From positions 1-7,027 of the forward strand of contig QHWL01000252.1 in the NCBI GenBank assembly GCA_003222555.1: DNA of 7,027 bases, written 5' to 3'. Under the pieces are notes generated by a model that worked only from the letters and a program-made list of their open reading frames with translations, was not told the DNA's origin and did no database searches. A program made the translations under genes and the position numbers. The DNA comes from Acidobacteriota bacterium (GTDB taxonomy: Bacteria; Acidobacteriota; Vicinamibacteria; Vicinamibacterales; CAVVIG01). Of this stretch, positions 1 to 6,383 are shown in pieces. Positions within the stretch are counted from its first letter, which is position 1. Each line of letters begins with the position of its first letter.

Positions 1-487
1 CGAAAGAGGCCAGAAGGAAGTATTTGATCGCTGCCTCATTCGAGATCGCCCTGTTACGCGTGATCCCCACCAACACGTACGAGCACAGGGTCATGAGTTC
101 CAGTCCCAGGTAGACGATCAAGAGATCCATGGCCGAGGCGGCGAGCATCATGCCGGTCGTGGCCAGGAGGACCAGCGCGAAGAACTCGGCGGGCCGCACG
201 TGCTCCGAGTTGAGATGCCTCACGGAGAGGAGCGCGGCCAGGGCCGCGATCGCCGCAAAGAGCACATTGAAAAATTGCGCATAACCGTCGCCGGCGATTG
301 TGCCTCCAAACCCGGTACTCGGGACTCGCGCTGCGAAGACCCATCCCGAGCCGACGGCGGCGATCGCAGCGACGACCACCCACATCGCGGCAGACTGAGC
401 GCTCTGTACGCGCCGCGCGACAACGATCAGCGCCAGGGCCGCGCCGACCAGAACGAGCTCCGGAACGAGGAGCATCAGATCCGTCAC
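1..487 (-). CDS. nuoN: NADH-quinone oxidoreductase subunit N, 3' end cut by window edge
   Basis: Antiporter-like membrane subunit of the complex I arm, which moves protons across the cytoplasmic membrane. The 162 visible residues cover the N-terminal third. They begin MTDLMLLVPELVLVG if the GTG at 487-485 is used; this codon overlaps the nuoM stop as GTGA. An internal ATG at 475 is an alternative, but neither start has a clear Shine-Dalgarno. Family marks are the TM5 segment LLIVYLGLELMTL with the channel Glu at residue 130, and EAAIKYFLL with the Lys at residue 155; these match Glu133 and Lys158 of E. coli NuoN in context and spacing. The frame has no stop before the left edge, so the rest of the gene lies outside. 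It is the last gene of the operon seen here. I am confident of the family; choosing NuoN over NuoM rests on the EAAIKYFLLASF motif and the gene order. Confidence 0.93.
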   Translation of the reverse strand, partial: MTDLMLLVPELVLVGAALALIVVARRVQSAQSAAMWVVVAAIAAVGSGWVFAARVPSTGFGGTIAGDGYAQFFNVLFAAIAALAALLSVRHLNSEHVRPAEFFALVLLATTGMMLAASAMDLLIVYLGLELMTLCSYVLVGITRNRAISNEAAIKYFLLASF

Positions 488-1971
488 AGCCGCCCCGCAA
501 TTTCGCCCGGCCCAGACACGACTCCCAAGAGCTGGGTCACCGAGGCCCGCAGAAAGCCCAGAACGCTTTCAGGATAGAAGCCGATGACCAGGGCCAGCAG
601 CACCAGGGGAACCAGGGTCGCCACCTCTCGGACGTCGAGGTCGAGGCGCAGTCCGCGCAGCCCTGGCCTGACGTCGCCCAGGACCACGCGGTAGAAGAGC
701 CAAAGGATGTAAGTCGTACCCAGGGCTACACCCCAAACACCCATCGCCCCGAGCCAGGGCCAGGCCCTGAAGCTTCCGCTGATGATGAGGAACTCTCCCA
801 CGAAGGAATTCAAGCCAGGGAATCCGGAAGCGGCCAGGCAGAAGAGCGCCAGAAACGTCGAGTATATCGGTGCGACCTTGAAGAGCCCTCCGTAATCCGC
901 GATTTCCCGCGTATGGGTGCGCTCGTAGATCATGCCAACGCACAAAAAGAGAGCGCCGGTGATGATCCCGTGGTTGACCATCTGGAGAATCGCGCCCTCG
1001 ACGCCACTGCGGTTGAGCGTAAAAATGCCCAGGGTCACGAAGCCCATGTGACTGATGCTCGAGTAGGCGATGAGGCGTTTGATATCTGTCTGAGCCAGCG
1101 TCACGTATGCGCCATAGACGATGGCTGCGGCAGAGAGCACCAGCATGGGCTTGAAGAAGAGCTGGACGGCATCGGGGAGTATCGGCAGAGAAATCCTCAA
1201 GAACCCATAGGCGCCCATCTTGAGGAGAATTCCCGCGAGGATCACGCTCCCCGCGGTTGGCGCCTCGGTGTGGGCATCCGGCAGCCACGTGTGCACGGGG
1301 AACATGGGCACCTTGACCGCGAACGCAGCCAGAAAGGCCACGAATAGCCACGCCTGGACGAGGAGGCTCAGCCTCGGCGTCGTGTGGGCGAGCGCCTGGA
1401 AGTCCAGAGTGCCGCTCGCGTAAAGGAGGGCGATCAGGCCGACGAGCATCAGTACGCTCCCAGCCAGGGTAAACATCAGGAACTTGACCGCGGCGTATGT
1501 ACGGTGTGCGCTTCCCCACACGCCGATGAGCAGAAACATGGGAACGATCATGAGTTCCCAGAAAAGATAAAAAAGAAAAAAATTCGTACAGGCGAACAGG
1601 CCGATCATCGCGGTCTCGGAAACAAGGAGCGCGGCGTAGAACTCCCGCACCCGCATCTGAATCGCGGTCCACGACACGGCCACACACAGGACGCTCAGCA
1701 GCGCAGAAAGGAAGATGAACGGAAGGCTGATCCCGTCAACGCCCATCCCGTAGGTCACGTTCCAGGACGGAATCCAGGGCACGGCTTCGACGAACTGCAG
1801 GGCGCTCGAGGTTTTGTCAAAATTCAGGTAGAGCGGGACAGAGTGGGCCAGCGTGCCCACGGTCGTAGCCAAGGCTATCCATCGTGCCAGCCGCTGGTTG
1901 AGTAAAAGGATAGCGGCCGCGCCCACCAGAGGCAGAAACGTTGTGAACGTGAGGATCGGATAGGTTGTCAC
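484..1971 (-). CDS. nuoM: NADH-quinone oxidoreductase subunit M
   Basis: Proton-pumping antiporter-like subunit of the complex I membrane arm, 495 residues and about 14 membrane segments, the usual NuoM length. The residues of the proton path are all present: TM5 Glu139 (FYLFWELMIVP), TM7 Lys220 followed by His227 (VKVPMFPVHTWLPDAHTEAP), TM8 Lys251 (LAGILLKMGAYG) and the NuoM-specific Glu393 in FVGEFL. E. coli NuoM has Glu144, Lys234, Lys265 and Glu407, so the order and spacing fit. The open frame runs further upstream, but I choose the GTG at 1971-1969. It overlaps the stop of the preceding gene as GTGA, and the protein then starts MTTYPILTFTTFLPLVG, typical of NuoM; residues encoded further upstream look like out-of-frame translation of that gene. 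No Shine-Dalgarno is visible, consistent with translational coupling. A T-rich stretch near 1563-1582 encodes the aromatic run FFLFYLF and is coding, not a terminator. Confidence 0.96.
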   Translation of the reverse strand: MTTYPILTFTTFLPLVGAAAILLLNQRLARWIALATTVGTLAHSVPLYLNFDKTSSALQFVEAVPWIPSWNVTYGMGVDGISLPFIFLSALLSVLCVAVSWTAIQMRVREFYAALLVSETAMIGLFACTNFFLFYLFWELMIVPMFLLIGVWGSAHRTYAAVKFLMFTLAGSVLMLVGLIALLYASGTLDFQALAHTTPRLSLLVQAWLFVAFLAAFAVKVPMFPVHTWLPDAHTEAPTAGSVILAGILLKMGAYGFLRISLPILPDAVQLFFKPMLVLSAAAIVYGAYVTLAQTDIKRLIAYSSISHMGFVTLGIFTLNRSGVEGAILQMVNHGIITGALFLCVGMIYERTHTREIADYGGLFKVAPIYSTFLALFCLAASGFPGLNSFVGEFLIISGSFRAWPWLGAMGVWGVALGTTYILWLFYRVVLGDVRPGLRGLRLDLDVREVATLVPLVLLALVIGFYPESVLGFLRASVTQLLGVVSGPGEIAGRL

Positions 1972-3731
1972 TGTAGGAAGACCGCAAGCGCAAGGGCAGC
2001 CAAAACCCCGGCTGCCATGATGAGCCCATAGTACTGGGCGTTGCCGGTTACCATCGCTCTCAGACCCCAGCTCACGGTCTGCGTCAGTCCGCCGATGCCA
2101 ACCGCTGCGGCGTCGATGACACGAGCATCGAGATGGCGCAATCGCGCGGCCACACGCAGCACGTACCGCTGCATGACGACGTCGTAAATCTGCCCGACGA
2201 AACCCTCCAGTCGCGCAAGCCCACGATTGACCACGGGCAGCGCGGCGGACAAGCCCCGGCGGTAGAACCAGTCCGTGTCGAGGCTGACGCTCGGTTCGGG
2301 ATCCAGGTGCGACAGCAGCATGAAAAACCCGAGCGCGGTGAAGCCTAACAGTCCCAAAGTGTCGAAGACGTGCCGCGTGGTGTACGGGGCGTAGTCGACC
2401 AGATATGGCAGCTGCGAGTACAAGAGCGCCGGGAAGACGCCGATGAGAATGCATGCCGCCGCAGCAAGACCCATGGCGACGAGCATGTTCACGGGCGGCT
2501 CTTGGGCCCGCAAGCCGCGGTCCTTGCCGAAGAACATGTAGTACGGAAGCTTCAGGCCCGTGTGCAGGAACGTCCCTGAGGAAGCCAGGGTGAGCACGAG
2601 GAAGATCCCCGCCCGATCGGTTTCGGCCGCGGATGACACGACCATCGATTTGCTGACGAAGCCACTGAAGAGCGGCGCGGCCGAGATGGCGAAGGCACCA
2701 ACCATGTAGAGCGCGAGCGTGAGCGGCATCGTCTTGTAGAGCCCTCCCATGTCGCTCAGCTTTCGCAGGCCAGTCATTTGGAGCACCGCACCCGCGCCCA
2801 TGAAGAGGAGCGCTTTGTAGAGAATGTGCGAGAACGCGTGAGCGGTTGCGCCATTCAAAGCCAGCTCAGTACCGATTCCCACCCCGCAAACCATGTAGCC
2901 CACCTGGCTGATGATGTGGTAGGCCAGCAGCCTCCTCGCATCGTTTTCGAGGACGGCGTAAACCACGCCATACACCGCCATGGCGGCTCCCCACCAGATC
3001 AGCATTTCCGTGCCCGCGAATCCCCGGATCAACGCATAGACCGCAGACTTCGTGGTGAAGGCAGTCAGGAATACAGCCCCCGTGGCGGTGGCCTCCGGGT
3101 ACGCGTCTGGCAGCCAGGCCCCCAGGGGCGGTACCGCCGCGTTCAGCAGGAAGGCCATGAGGATCAGATTGAACGCTGCGCTCCCGGCATAAGCCGACAT
3201 GTCCCCGAAAGCGAGCGAGCCGGTCTGGGACCAGTAGAGCACTACCCCTCCCAGGAGGCACAGGCCGCCGAACATGTGGAGGAGAAGATAGCGGAATCCG
3301 GCGGATACGGCGGCGGGGGTGCGTCGCAACCATACGAGGAGCACGGCTGCCACGGCCATCAGCTCCGAGAACACGAAAAGGGACAGGAAATCCCCCGCGA
3401 ACGTGGCTCCAAGCGCGGCCCCGCCGTAAGTCAGTGCCACCATGTGCTGTGCGTCATCGTCTACGTGGAGCGCATAGATCATCCCCACGAGCGTCAGCAG
3501 AGCGAAGACGTACGAAAAAACCAGGCTCAGCCGATCCACCCGGCCGAACACAAGCTCTTGTCCCATGAAGTGCACTGCGCCATAGGTCCCAGCCTCCAGG
3601 CGAAGGCAGAGAAGCAGCGCTGAAGCGGGCAGCAACACCATCGCGATGCGTTTGGTGCTGCCTTTCAGGAATGGCAAGGCCCAGGCGCCAAGGATCAGTA
3701 CGAGACCCGGATGCACCCACTCAAGAGTCAT
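1968..3731 (-). CDS. MrpD/NuoL-type proton-conducting subunit with C-terminal extension
   Basis: Antiporter-like membrane protein of 587 residues, of the kind usually named Na+/H+ antiporter subunit D or proton-conducting transporter subunit. It should form one proton channel of the membrane arm. Visible marks are TM5 Glu123 (LFVFSELMAV), the loop AWLPDAYPEAT, TM8 Lys228 (AFTTKSAVYAL), Lys306 (SHILYKALLF) and TM12 Lys361 (FSGFVSKS). At the TM7 position where NuoM and the other MrpD-type subunit in this window have Lys, it has Asn197, and the His seven residues later is Gly204. After about residue 475 there is an extra region of roughly 110 residues: a polar, helix-forming stretch (about 485-560) and a final hydrophobic helix (about 567-586). 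This recalls the lateral arm and last helix of NuoL. It lies where nuoL would be, just before nuoM, so it may be the distal subunit. ATG at 3731 overlaps the preceding gene by 11 nt. The family is certain; whether to call it NuoL or MrpD is not. Confidence 0.9.
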   Translation of the reverse strand: MTLEWVHPGLVLILGAWALPFLKGSTKRIAMVLLPASALLLCLRLEAGTYGAVHFMGQELVFGRVDRLSLVFSYVFALLTLVGMIYALHVDDDAQHMVALTYGGAALGATFAGDFLSLFVFSELMAVAAVLLVWLRRTPAAVSAGFRYLLLHMFGGLCLLGGVVLYWSQTGSLAFGDMSAYAGSAAFNLILMAFLLNAAVPPLGAWLPDAYPEATATGAVFLTAFTTKSAVYALIRGFAGTEMLIWWGAAMAVYGVVYAVLENDARRLLAYHIISQVGYMVCGVGIGTELALNGATAHAFSHILYKALLFMGAGAVLQMTGLRKLSDMGGLYKTMPLTLALYMVGAFAISAAPLFSGFVSKSMVVSSAAETDRAGIFLVLTLASSGTFLHTGLKLPYYMFFGKDRGLRAQEPPVNMLVAMGLAAAACILIGVFPALLYSQLPYLVDYAPYTTRHVFDTLGLLGFTALGFFMLLSHLDPEPSVSLDTDWFYRRGLSAALPVVNRGLARLEGFVGQIYDVVMQRYVLRVAARLRHLDARVIDAAAVGIGGLTQTVSWGLRAMVTGNAQYYGLIMAAGVLAALALAVFLQ

Positions 3732-3965
3732 AGTAGTTTTCCGGACGCATGAGCCAGAGCTTCCCCAGGAGCTTCGACACTTCGATAATCACCACGCACG
3801 AGATCAACCCGTAGATGGATTCCCAGGCCGGGAGGTCCTCAAACCAGAACTCAGCGGGCTCCGCACGAACTCGCTGAGGGCCGCTGCCGCCAAGCCAGCG
3901 TAAAACCAGCGCTTCATCCGTCTGAACCGGACGGGGTCCTCCAGATGCTTCTCGAGGAACTTCAC
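3721..3965 (-). pseudogene. Small two-helix membrane protein gene broken by a frameshift
   Basis: This fills the gap between the two MrpD-type genes. From the GTG at 3965-3963, which overlaps the preceding stop as GTGA, one frame reads MKFLEKHLEDPVRFRRMKRW and then a hydrophobic stretch (FYAGLAAAALSEFVRSP), but it ends early at 3804. The neighbouring frame continues with AEFWFEDLPAWESIYG, a second hydrophobic helix (LISCVVIIEVSKLLGKL) and the tail RPENYYDS, ending at 3721, inside the start of the next gene. One extra base near 3855-3858, at a run of three G's on the plus strand, would join them into an 81-residue protein with a charged amphipathic N-terminus, two membrane helices and a tyrosine-rich tail. 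I recall similar small unnamed proteins beside MrpD-type genes, so I take it as an accessory subunit. No slippery heptamer is evident, so a sequencing or assembly error, or a genuine mutation, is likelier than programmed frameshifting. Its function is unknown. Confidence 0.72.
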
Positions 3966-5440
3966 GGCACCACCTTCCCGGCGAGAGTCAAAACAGGATT
4001 CGGATAAATACCCAGGACCAAACTGGCCAGGGCGGTGACGAACAAAGGGATGACCATCCAGGGTATTTCGCGAACCTCACTGTGCCCGGATTCAGCCGCC
4101 TCTTCGAAATACGCCTTATAGACGACCGGTCCGAGGTAAGCCGCGTTCAGCAGCGAGCTGGTCAGCAGTACGCCCAGCAGCCACGGATTTCCGCGCTGCA
4201 GTGTGCCGATGGCCAGGTACCATTTGGAGACGAACCCGGACGCAGGAGGAATCCCCACGAGGCTCAAGGAGGCAATCGCAAACGCGGCCATGGTCCACGG
4301 CATCTGCCTGGCCAGTCCGGACGTTTGGCTGACGTCGGTCTTGTGCGCAGAGGCGTAAATCGAACCGGCGCACAGGAAGAGGGTGATCTTGGATACCGCG
4401 TGATTCGTGATGTGGGCAATCCCGCCGAGGATCCCGCTTGGAGTCAGCAGCGCCGCGCCGAGAACAATGTAAGAGAGCTGGCTAATCGTGGAGAAGGCCA
4501 GCCTGGCTTTCAAGTTGTCCTGGCCGAGGGCCAGAAGCGAGGCTCCGAGAATCGTCACCGACGCAACCACCAATGCCAGCTTGTCTGCTCCGAGATGCCG
4601 GATCGCCTCGACGCCGAACACGAACAGGAAAACACGGACGGTGGAGAAGACCCCGGTTTTGACCACGGCGACGGCATGCAGGAGCGCGCTGACCGGGGTG
4701 GGAGCCACCATGGCGGCGGGCAGCCAGCTGTGCATCGGCATCACGGCGTTCTTGGCAAAACCAAACAGGAACAGCGCAAAGACGACATACAGAAGCGTCG
4801 GCTGCGCTGCCAGCGCCGACGCCGGCAGGATGCCGCCGCTGCGGAAGTCGAGGGTTCCCGCCACGTTGTAAATCAGGATGATGGCAGGCACGAGCAACAG
4901 CTTGGCCGCACCCAGAAGATAAATGATGTACTTGCGCGCGCCGGCCTTGGCCTCGCCTGTCTCTTTGTGCGCCACCAGGGGATAGGTGGCCAGCGTCAAT
5001 CCTTCATAGAACAGGAACAGGGTAAAGAGGTTGGCAGAGAATGCCACACCCATGGTGGCGGACAGCGCCAGGGCGAAGCAGGTGAAGTAGCGCGTCTGTG
5101 CGTGCTCGCCGAGCGAGCGCATGTAGCCGATTGAGTAAAACGAGGTTGCGATCCAGAGCACCGACGCGCCCAGGGCAAACAGGAGTCCAAAGCCATCGAC
5201 GCGAAACGCGAACTCGATTCCGGGGAGGATCCGGAAGAGCACGAATTGTGGTGCGCGTCCTGCCTGCACATCCGGGATCATCGAGGCCACACAGGCAACC
5301 TGCAGGACCCCGGCCGCGACGGACCAGAATTCTCGCAGGTTGGCGCGACGCTCCCCGGTACCCGCGATGAGGAGCGCGCCCACCGCCGAAACGAGGATGG
5401 CCAGCAGAGGTGTGATTGAAAATACAGCTACGGGCTCCAT
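3962..5440 (-). CDS. MrpD/NuoM-type proton-conducting antiporter-like subunit
   Basis: Antiporter-like membrane protein of 492 residues, about 14 membrane segments, placed in the cytoplasmic membrane as a proton-translocating unit. It has the full charge set: TM5 Glu146 (LFLFYEGLTL), TM7 Lys230 followed by His237 (FAKNAVMPMHSWLPAAM), TM8 Lys261 (HAVAVVKTGVFS), Lys351 (NHAVSKITLFLCAG) and TM12 Lys406 (SGFVSKWYLA). The sequence APTPVSALLHAVAVVKTG is typical of the MrpD/NuoL/NuoM superfamily and closest, as I recall, to proteins named monovalent cation/H+ antiporter subunit D. It lacks the C-terminal extension expected of NuoL although it follows nuoK, where nuoL normally sits. The ATG at 5440 begins 7 nt after the nuoK stop with only a weak purine stretch ahead, and its stop overlaps the next gene by 4 nt. 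The family is secure; transport of Na+ rather than H+ cannot be read from the sequence. Confidence 0.92.
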   Translation of the reverse strand: MEPVAVFSITPLLAILVSAVGALLIAGTGERRANLREFWSVAAGVLQVACVASMIPDVQAGRAPQFVLFRILPGIEFAFRVDGFGLLFALGASVLWIATSFYSIGYMRSLGEHAQTRYFTCFALALSATMGVAFSANLFTLFLFYEGLTLATYPLVAHKETGEAKAGARKYIIYLLGAAKLLLVPAIILIYNVAGTLDFRSGGILPASALAAQPTLLYVVFALFLFGFAKNAVMPMHSWLPAAMVAPTPVSALLHAVAVVKTGVFSTVRVFLFVFGVEAIRHLGADKLALVVASVTILGASLLALGQDNLKARLAFSTISQLSYIVLGAALLTPSGILGGIAHITNHAVSKITLFLCAGSIYASAHKTDVSQTSGLARQMPWTMAAFAIASLSLVGIPPASGFVSKWYLAIGTLQRGNPWLLGVLLTSSLLNAAYLGPVVYKAYFEEAAESGHSEVREIPWMVIPLFVTALASLVLGIYPNPVLTLAGKVVP

Positions 5441-5447
5441 GCCTGCG

Positions 5448-5750
5448 TCACCATTTCAGCTGCGTCAGGTCCTCCACATTGACTCCCGGCCTGTTTCGAC
5501 TGAGCGCGAGTACCAGCCCGAGACCGACCGCCGCCTCGGCGGCAGCCACCGCGATCACAAAGAGGGCCAGAACCTGACCACGCTGGTCCTGCAGCTGACG
5601 GCTGAAGCCAGCTAGGCTGACGTTGACTGCATTGAGCATGATCTCGACTGAGACGAGCATGAGGATGATGTTGCGTCGGCTGAGGAAGCCGATCAGGCCA
5701 ATTCCAAAGAGGACTGCGCTAAGTCCCAGACATGCGCCCACGGGCACCAT
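5448..5750 (-). CDS. nuoK: NADH-quinone oxidoreductase subunit K
   Basis: Small core membrane subunit that, with NuoJ, links the quinone-binding region to the antiporter chain. It has 100 residues, the family's usual length, with three membrane helices. The two buried glutamates essential for coupling fall at exactly the E. coli numbering: Glu36 in LVSVEIMLNAVN and Glu72 in AVAAAEAAVGLG. The Mrp paralogue MrpC lacks this pair in this form, so this is NuoK rather than an Mrp subunit. The ATG at 5750-5748 shares one base with the nuoJ stop (TGATG), pointing to translational coupling. The gene is intact. Confidence 0.97.
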   Translation of the reverse strand: MVPVGACLGLSAVLFGIGLIGFLSRRNIILMLVSVEIMLNAVNVSLAGFSRQLQDQRGQVLALFVIAVAAAEAAVGLGLVLALSRNRPGVNVEDLTQLKW

Positions 5751-6268
5751 CAGGACTCAGTCTTTCTCTTCGCGACAACGACCGTGCCGACGATGGCGGC
5801 CAGAAGGATCAGGGATGCGATCTCGAAAGGCAGCGCGAACAGGGTGAATAGTGCCGTTCCGACAGCCAACAGGCTCCCACGTGGAGGGCCTCCGGCCGCC
5901 GAACCGTCCGCAGTCAGCACGAGCCCCGGTTCACGGGCGTACCATAACAGGGCCGCGAAGATTAACCCGGCGGCGGCGCACAGCGGCCAATGGGCGCCGA
6001 ATGGCGGCCCGGCTGCCTCACGTGGCAGGTCAAGCAGCATGAGAACGAACAAGTAGAAGACGAGAATGGCGCCCGCGTACACAATGACCTGCACTCCTGC
6101 CAGGAATTCCGCACCCACCAGCAGGAATATGCCTGCGACGTGCATGAAAAGGGCGAGAACCCAAAGCATGCTGTGGGCAGGATTTCTGCGAGTCACGGCC
6201 AGAATTGCGCTCGCGACGCTAGCCGCCGCTAGATAGTAGAAAGCAATCTGTCCCGCAAGGATCGGCAT
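5750..6268 (-). CDS. nuoJ: NADH-quinone oxidoreductase subunit J
   Basis: Core membrane subunit of complex I, with five predicted membrane helices in 172 residues, within the family range. The TM3 signature VQVIVYAGAILVFYLFVLML is clear; its Tyr64 corresponds to Tyr59 of E. coli NuoJ at the pi-bulge. The position of E. coli Glu55 is Gln60 here, as I recall from many other bacteria. The last helix (FEIASLILLAAIVGTVVV) is also typical, and the tail ends AKRKTES. The loop between helices 4 and 5 is Gly/Ala/Pro-rich (about residues 114-131). It is the first gene of the membrane-module operon: upstream are a 113-base gap and a CBS-domain gene rather than nuoI or nuoH, so the usual A-to-I genes are missing here. 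The ATG at 6268-6266 has no strong Shine-Dalgarno. Confidence 0.97.
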   Translation of the reverse strand: MPILAGQIAFYYLAAASVASAILAVTRRNPAHSMLWVLALFMHVAGIFLLVGAEFLAGVQVIVYAGAILVFYLFVLMLLDLPREAAGPPFGAHWPLCAAAGLIFAALLWYAREPGLVLTADGSAAGGPPRGSLLAVGTALFTLFALPFEIASLILLAAIVGTVVVAKRKTES

Positions 6269-6381
6269 CTGACGCTTGATTTTGTGATTATTTCCGGGTC
6301 ACAGGCGACCCTAAGACAGCTTCTAAAGCCGAGCGGCCGAAAACTTGCTTCATTTGTGAGGACATCGGCTTTAGAAGATGT
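6269..6381. other. Intergenic gap between CBS gene and nuoJ
   Basis: This 113-base stretch separates two minus-strand genes and is the only sizeable non-coding space ahead of the nuo/mrp operon, so an operon promoter or processing site would be expected here. It contains most of a large inverted repeat (listed separately) and a small 5-bp hairpin (6296-6311, GGGTC and GACCC around 6 nt). An AT-rich AATAAT on the minus strand (6292-6287) could be a -10 box, but no good -35 lies 16-18 nt upstream. No open frame of note was seen. Confidence 0.6.
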
Positions 6382-6383
6382 CT
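6314..6383 (-). repeat. 19-bp inverted repeat, 18/19 matched, 32-nt loop
   Basis: The arms are 6314-6332 and 6365-6383, complementary except at one position; the inner 13 bp (CTTCTAAAGCCGA and its complement) are perfect. On the minus-strand transcript the hairpin begins inside the TAG stop of the CBS gene and ends about 45 nt before nuoJ. No U-run follows the 3' arm on either strand, so it is not a classical intrinsic terminator, although it could still slow polymerase, stabilise the upstream mRNA end, or bind a protein. A mobile-element remnant or a dispersed palindromic repeat is also possible. Confidence 0.75.

Noticed and set aside
298..1347. Long plus-strand open frame (349 codons) opposite nuoM/nuoN
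   Set aside because: Arg/Pro/Gln-rich, no membrane or family motif, spans a gene junction on the other strand; a high-GC shadow of nuoM codons.
1563..1582. A-rich tract on the plus strand that looks like a terminator tail or slippery site
   Set aside because: On the minus strand it encodes the conserved NuoM aromatic run before TM5 Glu139, the frame continues intact, and no hairpin precedes it.
1972..2454. Upstream extension of the nuoM frame to 656 residues
   Set aside because: The added 161 residues are Arg/His-rich out-of-frame translation of the preceding gene; the GTG at 1971 with its GTGA overlap gives a normal NuoM.
3721..3965. Programmed -1 frameshifting in the small subunit gene
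   Set aside because: No X-XXY-YYZ heptamer is present between the two frames and no obvious downstream stem; a missing base fits better.
4082..5134. Long plus-strand open frame (350 codons) opposite the first MrpD-type gene
   Set aside because: Composition is Arg/Gly/Gln-rich with no recognisable domain; shadow of a clear membrane protein gene.
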